Source: Macrostomum hystrix
Lineage: Eukaryota > Platyhelminthes > Macrostomidae
DNA length: 64,000 nt
Direction: 5' to 3'
Assembly (NCBI GenBank): GCA_950097015.1
Contig: CATNEN010000034.1
Span: 2,643,501-2,707,500 of the forward strand
Shown here: positions 24,125 through 36,337 of the stretch, piece after piece
Layout: each line of letters starts with the position of its first letter
Numbering within the stretch: the first letter of the stretch is position 1
Notes under the pieces: generated by a model
What the model saw: the letters and a program-made list of their open reading frames with translations, nothing else
What the model was told of the DNA's origin: nothing
Database searches by the model: none
Program-made: the position numbers and the translations under genes

Positions 24125-26452
24125 TTAGGCTGCCCCACCAGCCGCCTTCGCCTGCTTGATCTCCAATGCTCTGGAATTTGGGGGCGTCTTGGCCACATCG
24201 TAGGTACTCAGCCGGGCCACAATGGTCTCCAGCTCGGCCTTGGAGACGCTCTTATTAGGCGCATTGTCGCCGTGGCCGCCACCGGAGCCCCTGTAAAAGT
24301 CGTACCGATTCTGGCCGAGATCGTGTCGGCCCCGACGGGACTCCACTGGCCAGCGGCTGAAGTCGCATTGTTTCAGCCTGTCGAAAATCTCTCTGGCTTC
24401 GGCTTCGCTGACTGTTCGGTGCGCGACCCTCTGCGGCTGCTGCTGCCCGGCTTCGCTACGGCGAACATCTTGACGAAGGCGTTCCACAATGGCATCAACA
24501 TCTGCAGCTGAACGCTTCTGTTGTTCCTGATCCTGGGGCTTCTCTTCTACGTAGTAGTCATATCTGTCAGCAAAGGTGTGGATGATGCGATGTACATCAA
24601 AGTGTAACACCCACGCCCTGACACCCTCAATCTAACATCAAGCGTCTTATACTAGCTCTGACACACTCGATCTGACATCCAGTGCCTCATCGAAAGCCCT
24701 GACACACTTGATCTGACATTCAGGGTCTCATCGAAGGCCCTGACACACTTGATCTGACATTCAGTGTCTCATCGAAGGCCCTGACACACTTGATCTGACA
24801 TTCAGTGTCTCATCGAAAGCCCTGACACACTTGATCTGAAATTCAATGCCTCATCGAAGGCCCTGACACACTTGATCTGACATTCAATGCCTCATCGAAG
24901 GCCCTGACACACTTGATCTGACATTCAATGCCTCATCGAAGGCCCTGACACACTTGATCTGAAATTCAATGCCTCATCGAAGGCCCTGACACACTTGATC
25001 TGACATTCAGTGTCTCATCGAAGGCCCTGACACACTTGATCTGACATTCAGTGTCTCATCGAAGGCCCTGACACACTTGATCTGAAATTCAATGCCTCAT
25101 CGAAGGCCCTGACACACTTGATCTGACATTCAATGCCTCATCGAAGGCCCTGACACACTTGATCTGAAATTCAATGCCTCATCGAAGGCCCTGACACACT
25201 TGATCTGACATTCAGTGTCTCATCGAAGGCCCTGACACACTTGATCTGACATTGTGTCTCATCGAAAGCCCTGACACACTCGATCTGACATCCAGTGCCT
25301 CATCGAAAGCCCTGACACACTTGATCTGACATTCAGTGTCTCATCGAAGGCCCTGACACACTTGATCTGACATTCAGTGTCTCATCGAAAGCCCTGACAC
25401 ACTTGATCTGAAATTCAATGCCTCATCGAAGGCCCTGACACACTTGATCTGACATTCAGTGTCTCATCGAAGGCCCTGACACACTTGATCTGAAATTCAA
25501 TGCCTCATCGAAGGCCCTGACACACTTGATCTGACATTCAGTGTCTCATCGAAGGCCCTGACACACTTGATCTGACATTCAGTGTCTCATCGAAAGCCCT
25601 GACACACTCGATCTGACATCCAGTGCCTCATCGAAAGCCCTGACACACTTGATCTGACATTCAGTGTCTCATCGAAGGCCCTGACACACTTGATCTGACA
25701 TTCAGTGTCTCATCGAAGGCCCTGACACACTTGATCTGACATTCAGTGTCTCATCGAAGGCCCTGACACACTTGATCTGACATTCAGTGTCTCATCGAAA
25801 GCCCTGACACACTTGATCTGAAATTCAATGCCTCATCGAAGGCCCTGACACACTTGATCTGAAATTCAATGCCTCATCGAAGGCCCTGACACACTTGATC
25901 TGAAATTCAATGCCTCATCGAAGGCCCTGACACACTTGATCTGACATTCAGTGTCTCATCGAAGGCCCTGACACACTTGATCTGACATTCAGTGTCTCAT
26001 CGAAGGCCCTGACACACTTGATCTGACATTCAGTGCCTCATCGAAGGCCCTGACACACTTGATCTGACATTCAGTGTCTCATCGAAGGCCCTGACACACT
26101 TGATCTGACATTCAGTGTCTCATCGAAGGCCCTGACACACTTGATCTGACATTCAGTGTCTCATCGAAGGCCCTGACACACTTGATCTGACATTCAGTGT
26201 CTCATCGAAAGCCCTGACACACTTGATCTGAAATTCAATGCCTCATCGAAGGCCCTGACACACTTGATCTGAAATTCAATGCCTCATCGAAGGCCCTGAC
26301 ACAATTGATCTGAAATTCAATGCCTTATCGAAGGCCCTGACACACTTGATCTGACATTCAGTGTCTCACCTGCCAAACTTGAGCACTTGTCGATCCTTCC
26401 TAGACTCTGGCGGTGTCTTCTTGTCGCCGCTCAGTCTGTCATAGACGGACAT
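24125..26452 (-). CDS. 173-aa protein with a threefold RLxx..PPxSR / RYDxY motif, function unknown
   Basis: Two exons, 26452-26370 and 24563-24125, join in phase 2 (GGCAG|GTGAGA to TTTGCTGACAG|A), recreating GRYDYYVEEK. Three related segments follow each other: VYDRLSGDKKTPPESRKDR with RYDYY, IFDRLKQCDFSRWPVESRRG with RYDFY, and IVARLSTYDVAKTPPNSR. Such short repeats with Pro-Pro-x-Ser-Arg are reminiscent of small microtubule-associated or ciliary proteins, but I cannot name a family. The chosen ATG is the first after an acceptor-like TATTTTAG at 26492-26491, 38 nt upstream. Its intron is almost wholly one 41-bp satellite. Stop TAA. Confidence 0.72.
24615..26368. repeat. 41-bp minisatellite filling the intron of the 173-aa gene
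   Basis: About 42 copies; each contains CATCGAAGGCCCTGACACAC and TTGATCTGACATTCAGTGTC. Variants (AAATTCAATGCC; CTCGATCTGACATCCAGTGC) recur in runs, indicating block duplication. The array stops within bases of both splice sites. Confidence 0.95.
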
Positions 26453-26492
26453 GCCACTGGCTGGTTGTTGCACTTGTCTTTTCTTCTGCGCT

Positions 26493-27527
26493 AAAATACT
26501 CGCTTTGAAGTTTTTTGCTTCAAAATTCGAAATTTCTTGAGAATATAAGGGCGAAGATGAGAAGGCTTCGGAGAATAGAAGTCCTATATGAGCCTTCAAA
26601 CTAGTTTCGAGCAGTGTATGCTCAAGAACCCCCCACTTAAACACTTTATAAGATCATATTGAGCAGTTCATCAAACCGATGCACCTTTGGCTCCCAACTC
26701 TTTAGATGGTCTAGCCGAGTTGTCTGAGTCCATGCACCAGGCAAAAGGAATTTGCTATCCAGTATTAAAATCTGTCTCTCTTTCTCAGCCTTCTTTCGAA
26801 CTACAGATGAAGTGTTCGCACAAAAAGACGAGAGCAAAATGCAGACTGCTTATCTGAATAGATTCCAAAAGGCGTCATTAACTCTACACCAGCCCCAAGC
26901 CTCTTTTGCATTGCCAACTTTCAAGTGGCTCTTGGTAGCTTTACAAAATTTTGATTAACTGTAGCTATAGTGCACTGTTTAAAAAGAGACAAATGATGAA
27001 CGCAGTTAAACACAGTTGCAATGCCGTTATTGAAATGTTCTGCTAAGTTCTAACAGGTAAGAAATAATTAATACCGTCAAAGTATAGTTTGTTAACAGTG
27101 AAAAGACAAAACCGACTGAAATTGGTTAAATTCAATTACACTTTAGGTGATTGAATAAGGGTAGGCGAGAGTTGTGACAAAGGGGAGATTTGAGACACCA
27201 GAGATCTGAGAACGGTTTCAAAACGACAAGATGTCATCTGCCTTGGGTATAGACGAAGCAAATAGAAGCAAAAGGATCGAGACGGGAGCATGTTTGCTCA
27301 AGAAGGAATGGGTCAAGTCGGATCCGAGGCCACACTGAGCACTGTCTGTGTGCACTTTAGTCCTGCAGATATCTCCATAGCCAAGGTCTGTCTGGGCTAT
27401 GCTTGCTTAAGCATGCGGGTGACAGCGGGGTTGTCAAGAACATATAACTATATATATATATGAATAAACATACGACACAGAAGTGTCAGCGCAATGAGAT
27501 AACATGATTTACTATCACAAATCACGG
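26493..27527. other. intergenic, no gene supported
   Basis: Short open frames on both strands near 26640-26960 have no motif, no array and no splice support. The stretch is the upstream region of the 173-aa gene and may contain its promoter. Confidence 0.4.
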
Positions 27528-27818
27528 AGGAGATTGTAGCCTAGTGGCTAGAGCACACGACTTGAAGGTCGGAGGTTCGCCAACCACTGGAACCATTTAT
27601 GTCCATTAACAAGACGCTTAACTCTGCATTGCTTCAGTTCACCAAACTGATAAATGGGTACCAACATCAGCTGAGATAATTGAAGGTCGGCATGGCGTCT
27701 CCCCAGTCCATGGACTGAACAGCCGTACGTAGCCTTCACAGCCGCAATAGTTGCGGCTGTGCTGTCGGCTGCACATCTGGCCCAATTGGGGCAGGTGTAA
27801 TCAATTATTTTATTTATT
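27528..27818 (+). mobile_element. SINE family 2, copy a
   Basis: The tRNA-like head TAGCCTAGTGGCTAGAGC (A box) and GGTTCGCCAACC (B box) is followed by a core CTCTGCATTGCTTCAGTTCA and GGGTACCAACATCAGCTGAG shared with copies at 30331, 47565 and 48400. It ends in a 3' part containing CAGTCCATGGACTGAACAGC and a short TTTATT tail. Confidence 0.75.
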
Positions 27819-28109
27819 ACTATCACAAAAGTACATTTTAATGCATTGAAACTTGTAAATTGTCTCTCTGGCTCTAGACTTTTCTGGATTGGAGGGGCGG
27901 AAAATTGAGGGCCGGGTTAATGGCACGAGAAGTAGGAAGAGGCACGCGAGGTGCTTGGCCACGATCCTTGTAAAGAGGGAAAGTTTGAATTACAGAGAGA
28001 ATTCGCATAATTAGAAAGATGGGATTGACGATAGCATGATGACATCGTGAGGGGTAATTGGACTGTGGGAATTACGAGCTATCGAAATAGAAGATATTTT
28101 TGGTCGAGA

Positions 28110-28548
28110 CAGAAAGAGGATGTACATGGGGAAGGGGAAGATGCACTCAGGGAAGAGGAAGATGCACACAGGGGAGAGTAAGATGAGCTCAGGGAAGAGG
28201 AAGATGCACACAGGGGAGAGGAAGATGCACACAGGGGAGAGTAAGATGAGCTCAGGGAAGAGGAAGATGCACACAGGGGAGAGGAAGATGCACACAGGGG
28301 AGAGGAAGATGCACACAGGGGAGAGGAAGATGCACACAGGGGAGAGGAAGATGCACACAGGGGAGAGGAAGATGCACACAGGGGAGAGGAAGATGCACAC
28401 AGGGGAGAGGAAGATGAGCTCAGGGAAGAGGAAGATGCACACAGGGGAGAGGAAGATGCACACAGGGGAGAGGAAGATGCACACAGGGGAGAGGAAGATG
28501 CACACAGGGGAGAGGAAGATGCACACAGGGGAGAGGAAGATACGGGGA
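28110..28548. repeat. 21-bp minisatellite downstream of the GPCR
   Basis: About 20 copies of GAAGATGCACACAGGGGAGA, with occasional GAAGATGAGCTCAGGGAAGA variants spaced in a higher-order pattern. Being 21 bp, it stays open in several frames; those frames are not genes. Confidence 0.93.
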
Positions 28549-28891
28549 GGGAGACTTATATTACCAATAGCTGAAAGCATAAAAGCGATAATTTACATGA
28601 CTAAGTATTTATTTATCTACACATAAAATATATGGAATCATTCATAGACGCCTTCAAAGAGTAATAAACAACAATGGTAGCCAACAATAGACAATATGTG
28701 GATCAAAATAAAAGAGAAAAGAATGAAAATTTAACACGAATTTTGATAGCTAAATTACTCGTAATAAGCATAATTTGCTCTGTTAAAAAATAAATTTCCA
28801 AACACAGCTAAATCAATTCGCCAATTTTCTTTCGAGCACACGAAGACATGGGTGTGCTCATCGGCTTGACTTTCTCATCGTCTCGGCCAAC

Positions 28892-28897
28892 TTTATT
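28892..28897 (-). promoter_or_regulatory. candidate poly(A) signal AATAAA for the GPCR gene
   Basis: TTTATT on the plus strand, i.e. AATAAA in gene sense, lies about 57 nt after the GPCR stop codon. Confidence 0.4.
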
Positions 28898-29970
28898 GCA
28901 GATTTCAACAACAAGCCACCAGGCCCATCTCTCATAGACTGTGGTGCTGCGATTCAAACTCTCGTGTCCTCCTGACCTCCGTCAGGATGCCGCGACACGC
29001 TCTGCCCCCGAGTTCCAACCTCCAAGAGGTCGTCTTCCGGTCTGTCGTTGTCTGTGCCGCTGCTTCGACCAAAGCAGCGCCCAAAATTCCAATGCGAGCG
29101 ACAGCAGCAGCAGCAGCGGAGCAAATCAACAGCTTCCCTACGAAACAGCGGATTGCTGATGCAGTAGAACAGGAAATTGCAGCAGTGGTTGGCAAACTGC
29201 AGCAGCAGCAGCACTGACCAGATTATTCTGTAGGTGTAAAACTGGCTAGGTGTCAGTCCATCAGCAGGCGGGTGTGGACCGCCCAGGCAGGTGAGGTAGA
29301 GCTTCACGGGTGAGGTGAAGGCCACAAAAGCGAAGCTAGTGAGCAGTAGCATGACTGTAGTGCGATAGTTAGCCAGCTTTGATTCGCTCGAGCCCAGCAT
29401 TGAGCCTCGCCTAACCGACCTGAGCTTGGCCAGGATGCACGAGTTGCACACCAGGATGACGATGAAGGGCCCGAATGCTGTCAGGGCGAGGTCAATCTGG
29501 GGAAACACTCGCTTCACAAAGTACTCGTGTCTGTGCGAGTTTTCGCATGATCTGCGATAACCCTTCGGAGCTGTGGAGTTTAGCAGCAGCTGTCTAGTGG
29601 CTAGAAAGTGCAGATTGCAGCCCAGCAGACAGGCGAACCCGGTTGCCATGGTAACCGCTAGACCGCGACGAGAGACAAGAAAATCTCTAAATTTATTCCC
29701 AGGGGAAACGCAGACGGCGGCAAGGCGCTCGACGGCGACCAAGGCGACAATCTAGGAGGCGAGCATCAGGCTGAGGTAGAGCAGCAGCTCGTGCAGCTTG
29801 CAGCACACAAAGCAGGCCACCTGCGGATCCAACGCGTTGCCATAGTAACTATTGAAGTAGGATGCCTTGCGCAGCCAGTGACGCAATGGACTGGTGAGCA
29901 GGGCCAGGCAGTCCACAATGGCCAGAACGGCTAGTGGCAGGTGCACCACCTTTTGGTAGTTTGATTTAGC

Positions 29971-30315
29971 AATAATAATAATAATAATAATAATAATTGT
30001 AGGAGGGCTCCAAGCAATGGCACACCATTTGGTGACACTAGACCTGCAGCCAGCGAGGAGGCAATTCTGCCAATTTCGCTGAACCCTGAGCACACACTGG
30101 GGGTGTGTACATCTGCCATGACTTTCTGATCGTCAGTCAGTGTACACTCTCACTGTGCCTTAGAGGTGGGCCCATAAGGGAATGAATTGCACGACAAGCC
30201 CCCAAGCCTTCTCTCCGCGGCTGCGCCCCAAATGAATGTGGCCTCGCCGCGGAATCGAGATTAGGGACCTTGTTGCGAGAGGCAAATGCGTTTGACCGCT
30301 CTGCCACTCACCCCT
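29971..30315 (-). mobile_element. SINE family 1, copy c, in the GPCR intron
   Basis: Same orientation as copy b. The tail is (AAT)n at the left (29971-29997); the head at the right end has GTGGCAGAGCGGTCAAACGC. It lies in the GPCR intron, about 20 bases from the exon 2 acceptor, and is in the gene's sense direction. Confidence 0.8.
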
Positions 30316-30330
30316 CAATATAAGCCCGGT

Positions 30331-30500
30331 TAAATTGTAGCCTAGTGGCTAGGCGTCGGACTGCCAACTTAAAGGTCAGGGGTTCGATTCGCGACTCCAC
30401 TGAAACAGTGAGTGTATTTTTGTAAACTCTGCATTGCTTCAGTTCACCCAGCTGTTAAAATGGGTGCTAGCGTTAGCTGGGGTAATTGAGGGTGGGTGCG
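30331..30500 (+). mobile_element. SINE family 2, copy b, in the GPCR intron
   Basis: Head TAGCCTAGTGGCTAGGCG with an intact B box GGGGTTCGATTCG, and core CTCTGCATTGCTTCAGTTCA plus AAATGGGTGCTAGCGTTAGC. It sits directly beside SINE family 1 copy c in the opposite orientation. Confidence 0.75.
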
Positions 30501-30869
30501 GGTGAGACAAGATCCCACCTTCTTGTTGGCACCTTCACGCAAACACTCAGCTGAAGGTCCGTCAGTGCACATTGAAGCCCCCAGCAACAAAAATACCTGC
30601 GATCTTCTAATCTTCGGTCGCAGCAGTACGAGCAGGGCGCTCAGATTGCAGGCCAGACCCATGGGAATGAGCACAGGTGGCGCCCAGCTCCACAGAGCCG
30701 AATGAAGCCGCACTTTCCATTGCCAATCTGACATTGGAATCTGGCTGAGGTTGCCGGCACCGGCGCCAAACTCGACGAAGCTGCTGTTGCTGCCATCTTT
30801 CGACATGTCGAGACGTTGATCATTAAACTGGTACTCCAGTGTTGTCAGGATTGTCGGACTTTCGGGATA

Positions 30870-31455
30870 AATATTGGGATTGTAACTGATTTAATTAAGA
30901 TTGTAACTGATTTAATTAAGATTGTAACTGATTTAATTATGATTGTATCTGATTAAATCGGGATTGTAAATGATTAAATTGGGATTTTAACTGATTAAAT
31001 TGGGATTGTAACTGATTAAATCGGGATTGTAACTGATTAAATTTGGATTGTAACTGATTTAATTGGGATTGTAACTGATTTAATTAGGATTGTAACTGAT
31101 TAAATTGGGATTTTAACTGATTAAATTGGGATTGTAACTGATTAAATCGGGATTGTAACTGATTAAATTTGGATTGTAACTGATTAAATCGGGATTGTAA
31201 CTGATTAAATTTGGATTGTAACTTATTAAATTTGGATTGTAACTGATTTAATTTGAATTGTAACTGATTAAATCGGGATTGTAACTGATTAAATTTGGAT
31301 TGTGACTGATTAGATCGGGATTGTAACTGATTAAATCGGGATTGTAACTGATTAAATCGGGATTGTAACTTATTAAATTTGGATTGTAACTGACTAAATC
31401 GGGATTGTAACTGATTAAATTTGGATTGTAACTGATTAAATTGGGATTGTAACTC
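30870..31455. repeat. 21-bp AT-rich minisatellite upstream of the GPCR
   Basis: About 28 copies of GGGATTGTAACTGATTAAAT, with GGG/TGG/AGG and C/T variants. It begins about 60 bases upstream of the GPCR ATG. Confidence 0.93.
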
Positions 31456-32335
31456 TCCTCTCTCTCCCGCTTCTCCCTCTCCCGCTTTTCTCCCGCTCCT
31501 CTATCTCCCGCTCCCCTCTCTCCCGCTCCTCCCTCTTCCACTTTTCTCCCGCTCCTCCCTCTCCCGCTCCCCTCTCTCCCGCTACTCCCTCTTCCGCTCC
31601 TCTATCTCCCGCTCCTCCCTCTTCCGCTCCCTTCTCGCCTACCTCCTTTTTTCCCGCTCCTCTATCTCCCGCTCCTCCCTCTTCCGCTCCCTTCTCGCCT
31701 ACCTCCTTTTTTCCCGCTCCTCTATCTCCCGCTCCTCCCTCTTCCGCTCCCTTCTCGCCTACCTCCTTTTTTCCCGCTCCTCTATCTCCCGCTCCTCCCT
31801 CTTCCACTTTTCTCCCGCTCCCTTCTCTCCCGCTCCTCCCTCTTCCGCTCCTCTATCTCCCGCTCCTCCCTCTTCCGCTCCTCTATCTCCCGCTCCTCCC
31901 TCTTCCGCTCCTCTATCTCCCGCTCCTCCCTCTACCGCTCCTCTATCTCCCGCTCCTCCCTCTACCGCTCCTCCCTCTACCGCTCCTCTATCTCCCGCTC
32001 CTCCCTCTTCCACTTTTCTCCCGCTCCCTTCTCTACCGCTCCTCCCTCTACCGCTCCTCTATCTCCCGCTCCTCCCTCTACCGCTCCTCTATCTCCCGCT
32101 CCTCCCTCTACCGCTCCTCCCTCTACCGCTCCTCTATCTCCCGCTCCTCCCTCTTCCACTTTTCTCCCGCTCCCTTCTCTACCGCTCCTCCCTCTACCGC
32201 TCCTCTATCTCCCGCTCCTCCCTCTTCCACTTTTCTCCCGCTCCCTTCTCTCCCGCTCCTCCCTCTTCCGCTCCTCTATCTCCCGCTCCTCCCTCTTCCG
32301 CTCCCTTCTCGCCTACCTCCTTTTCTCCAGCTCCT
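31456..32335. repeat. 30-bp polypyrimidine minisatellite
   Basis: Copies built from CCCGCTCCTCCCTCTTCCGC and TCCTCTATCT modules, nearly all pyrimidine on the plus strand. It follows the 21-bp array without a gap. Confidence 0.92.
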
Positions 32336-33110
32336 CGCTCTCCCTCTCTCCTTACTCCTTCCCTTCCCTATCTTCTTATTTTCCTCTCTTTAATCCAATT
32401 GTCTTTCTTCCGCTCTTTAGTTGTCTTCCCGCTTTCTTTATCTATTTTTAGTTAGAAACTCTAGAGAATAATTGTGAAGTCTTTAACTGGTAGAAGAAAG
32501 CTGCGACTTAGTAGCTGATTGCTAGCTGATCCCAGAAAGGTAAGCTCAATGTGAGCTTAATGTGGAGTTTATTAGGAGAACATTGTGTGGACTCAGGCGA
32601 CAGATGCCGTTGCCACATTTTCCTAGGTGAAAATTCTCAGTTTATTTGCTTTCTAATTAGTCAGGACCCAGAGACCGGCTCTTGCACCCTATGCAATGGC
32701 TAGCATGGACATTAGTTACACTGTGTTTTCATTGGCGAATTTGGGCCGATATAGACATTGTGACGGAGAATCTGCTTTCCAAATTAAATACGTCAAATAC
32801 GAAGATAAGCAATCGATAAGCAATTTATTCTACTATCAAATGGAATAGATTAGCTATCCATTCTAGTCCTTAGTTCCGATGGGATAGATTGCTAAGCATA
32901 CTATCGAAACATGCTCTATGAAACTTCTAATAAATATTGAGCAAATTAAAATGTTGGAAAAAATATAGATTTCTTAGATTAAGAGCCGAACGATATCCTA
33001 GCGAAGCAGTTATTTGTTGTAGCTAATTTAACGACACTGGAAGCTATGATTCAGAAGGCCTAGGAAACAGGAAGGCTTGTCGAAAAATGAAGTCCATCTA
33101 CTATTCAAAA
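32336..33110. other. unique DNA between two pyrimidine-rich arrays
   Basis: Mixed composition with no convincing exon, repeat or RNA gene. Confidence 0.35.
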
Positions 33111-33111
33111 T

Positions 33112-33805
33112 ACTAAATTCTCCCCAAATCTCTCCCCAATTATCCACCCCCGATGTCTCCCCATTCTCTCCCCATTCTCTCCCTAATCTCACTCCCAATC
33201 TTTGCTTTCTTCCCCAAATTCTCTCCCTAATCTCACTCCCAATCTTTGCTTCATTCTCTCCCCATTCTCTCCCGATTCTCTCCCCATTCTCTTCCCCTTC
33301 TCTCCCCATTCTCTTCCCCTTCTCTCCCCATTCTCTCCCCGTTCTCTCCCCATTCTCTCCCCATTCTCTCCCCATTCTCTCCCCATTCTCTCCCCATTCT
33401 CTCCCGATTCTCTCCCCATTCTCTTCCCCTTCTCTCCCCATTCTCTCTCCATTCTCTCCCCATTCTCTCCCCATTCTCTCCCCATTCTCTTTACATTCTC
33501 TTCCCCTTCTCTCCCCATTTTCTTCCCCATTCTCTCCCCATCCTCTCCCCATATTCTTCCCCATTCTCTCCCCATTCTCTCCCCATTCTCTCCCCATCCT
33601 CTCCCCATTTTCTTCCTCATTCTCTCCCCATTCTCTTCCCCATTCTCTCCCCCATTCTCTCCCCCGTTCTTCTCCCTATTCTCTCCCCATTCTCTTCCCC
33701 ATTCTCTTCCCCATTCTCTTCCCCATTCTCTTCCCCATTCTCTTCCCCATTCTCTTCCCCGTTCTCTTCCCCATTCTCTTCCCTCATTCATTCCCAATTT
33801 TTTAT
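33112..33805. repeat. 12-bp polypyrimidine minisatellite
   Basis: Around 55 copies of CATTCTCTCCCC with CTTCCC variants. One strand is almost pure pyrimidine for about 690 bases. The open frames on both strands (Ser/Pro/Leu and Gly/Glu/Arg repeats) are artefacts. Confidence 0.93.
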
Positions 33806-34375
33806 TTTTATCCTCTTTATTCTTTCATTTTCTCACCGCTCTTCGCTGTATGAAAAAAACATAGAAATAAGTGTTAAATTTAACAAGGAAATTACATTTA
33901 CGCGCATTTGTCTTTGTGGAAGCTTGTTTTTCTTCTAGTTACGATTTTAAATGAATATATGAATAATCTATGAAAGGCGTTTCGCTCCAGTGGGGCGGAA
34001 TTAACGTTTTGCATTATTGATTTGTGTTTCCCGCTCCGGCAGGTCCTTGAAAGGTGGCGAATGGGAAATTTTGAAAAATCGGGTCGCTTTCGAGGACCTG
34101 CAATTCTGACAGGCGCCTGAAATGCCCGAGGAAATCAACTGCGCGGCTTGGGGAGGGGGGCTAGTGATGAGTGATTCATGACCGAAAATACTATTATCAA
34201 TTTACTGAATTTCAAATAGGATGCGGCCCTGATAACCATTTTAGAGATATAATGAAACGTATAAATAAGTAAATAGGCAGGACGATATTGAGAAAGAGCA
34301 TGAGACAAAGAAGCACAACATATTCAGAACTGTATTTTCAGGTGAGAATAAGATAGAAAATCATAGAAAGCATTG
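33806..34375. other. unique spacer, no gene seen
   Basis: It contains a GC-richer patch at 33980-34165 that is not tandem and not open over any length. The origin is unclear. Confidence 0.35.
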
Positions 34376-34377
34376 GG

Positions 34378-35580
34378 AATATAATTGGGGATATGATGGG
34401 AAGTAGGATGAGGGATAACAAAGGTGAGATGATGTGGGATATCAAAGGTGAGAGGATGAGGGATATCATAGGTGAGGGGATGAGGGATATCATAGGTGAC
34501 AGGATGAGGGATATCATAGGTAAGAGGATGAGGGATATCATAGGTGAGAGGATGAGGGATAAGGTGACAGGATGAGGGATATCATAGGTGAGAGGATGAG
34601 AGATATGATGGGTGAGAGGATGAGGGATATCATTGGTGAGAGGATGAGGGATATCATAGGTGAGAGGATGAGGGATAAGGTGACAGGATGAGGGATATCA
34701 TAGCTGAGAGGATGAGGGATAAGGTGACAGGATGAGGGATATCATAGCTGAGAGGATGAGGGATAAGGTGACAGGATGAGGGATATCATAGCTGAGAGGA
34801 TGAGGGATAAGGTGACAGGATGAGGGATATCATAGGTGAGAGGATGAGGGATATCATAGGTGAGAGGATGAGGGATATCATAGGTGAGAGGATGAGGGAT
34901 AAGGTGACAGGATGAGGGATATCATAGGTGAGAGGATGAGAGATATGATGGGTGAGAGGATGAGGGATATCATTGGTGAGAGGATGAGGGATATCATAGG
35001 TGAGAGGATGAGGGATATCATAGGTGAGAGGATGAGGGATAAGGTGACAGGATGAGGGATATCATAGCTGAGAGGATGAGGGATAAGGTGACAGGATGAG
35101 GGATATCATAGCTGAGAGGATGAGGGATAAGGTGACAGGATGAGGGATATCATAGCTGAGAGGATGAGGGATAAGGTGACAGGATGAGGGATATCATAGG
35201 TGAGAGGATGAGGGATATCATAGGTGAGAGGATGAGGGATATCATAGGTGAGAGGATGAGGGATATCATAGGTGACAGGACGAGAGATATGATGGGTGAG
35301 AGGATGAGGGATATCATAGGTGAGAGGATGAGGGATAAGGTGACAGGATGAGGGATATCATAGGTGAGAGGATGAGGGATATCATAGGTGAGAGGATGAG
35401 GGATATCATAGGTGAGAGGATGAGGGATATCATAGGTGACAGGACGAGAGATATGATGGGTGAGAGGATGAGGGATATCATAACTGACAGGATGGGGATA
35501 TCATAGGTGACAGGATGAGAGATATGATGGGTGAGAGGATGAGGGATATCATAGTTGAGAGGATGAGGGATATCGAATAA
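34378..35580. repeat. 24-bp minisatellite with higher-order blocks
   Basis: Units GAGAGGATGAGGGATATCAT plus AGGT mixed with a shortened AAGGTGACAGGATGAGGG form. A marker variant (GAGAGATATGATGGGTGAG) recurs near 34600, 34940 and 35285, about 340 bp apart. Confidence 0.93.
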
Positions 35581-36335
35581 GGGACAGAATAAGTGACAGA
35601 AGAGAAAATGAAAGACTGGATGAGTCAACATGAGTCTGACATGAGAATATCAGAGAAAGTGAATGATTAGACGTGGGTGTCAGTGAGTGGGGGTGGAGAT
35701 ACTGGAAGGCTCTAAAAGATTTCCCTAAATAGTGAAGACGAGTTGAATGACAGGTCAGGCACAGGTCAGGCACAGGTCAGGCACAGGTCAGGCACAGTAG
35801 TGGGGGTTATGCTCAAACGAACTTAGTTGAGTATGTGGTAGATTAGCAGAAAAGCAATTTCAATTCAGTAAGTGCCTGGAAAAGCTAATTTCTGAGTATT
35901 CAATAAACTGAATAGATTCTAGAACCATCCGCACAAATTAAACCTTCGAGCGTATTTTTTATTTCAAATCCTGGTCAACAAAATCTTTTCTTCGGGCACT
36001 TTTATAGAGACATATGGGATTAATGAGTGGGATTTGGGAAGACAGAAAGAGCTCGATAAGGGGTGCGGATGCGTTGAAAGTAGAGATGTAGATTGAGTTC
36101 ATCCGGACACTCCAGGTGAGTGCACTCCAGAAAGCGAAGTCAATTTGCTTTCGGTCCCGAATAAGGGATTAACGATGCTGGAAGTCTCCTGGTTGAAGTT
36201 CCCCTAAATTTTACCAAAAAGCCTGATTTAGTAAAAAACCTGCGACGTGGCTGGCGTCTAATAAATACGACTGGGCTTGTGTTAACCTTTAGCGATCAAC
36301 TGGACTCAAGATAGCTATGATAGAATCAGCATTTT
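35581..36335. other. spacer with a short 14-bp repeat
   Basis: About five copies of AGGTCAGGCACAGG lie at 35752-35797. The remainder is unique DNA with no exon I can support. Confidence 0.4.
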
Positions 36336-36337
36336 TC

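Larger units (their letters stand above)
28954..30806 (-). pseudogene. class A (rhodopsin-like) GPCR, two exons, interrupted by an in-frame TAG in TM3
   Basis: Exon 1 is 30806-30597 (N-glycosylation sites NSS and NLS, then TM1 with GLACNLSALLVLLRP); exon 2 is 29949-28954, joined in phase 0 (CGCAG|GTATTT to CCAAAAG|GTGGTG). Visible in order: TM2 with AIVDCLALL (D2.50), TM3 Cys and VERLAAVC in the DRY position, TM4, a loop, TM5 (LALTAFGPFIVILVCNSCIL), TM6 (TTVMLLLTSFAFVAFTSPVK), TM7 ending ISNPLFRREAV (NPxxY variant) and a CCCCC palmitoylation-type tail; TGA stop. The fold resembles invertebrate neuropeptide (FMRFamide-like) receptors; the ligand is unknown. The codon at 29754-29752 is TAG between LMLAS and IVALVAVERL, where the family usually has Trp. 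Length would be about 401 codons. It is a recent pseudogene, a null allele or a sequencing error. Confidence 0.8.

Noticed and set aside
24615-26368. Regular direct repeats that might suggest a CRISPR array
   Set aside because: Units are contiguous, with no unique spacers, in an intron of a eukaryotic gene. The same applies to all other arrays here.
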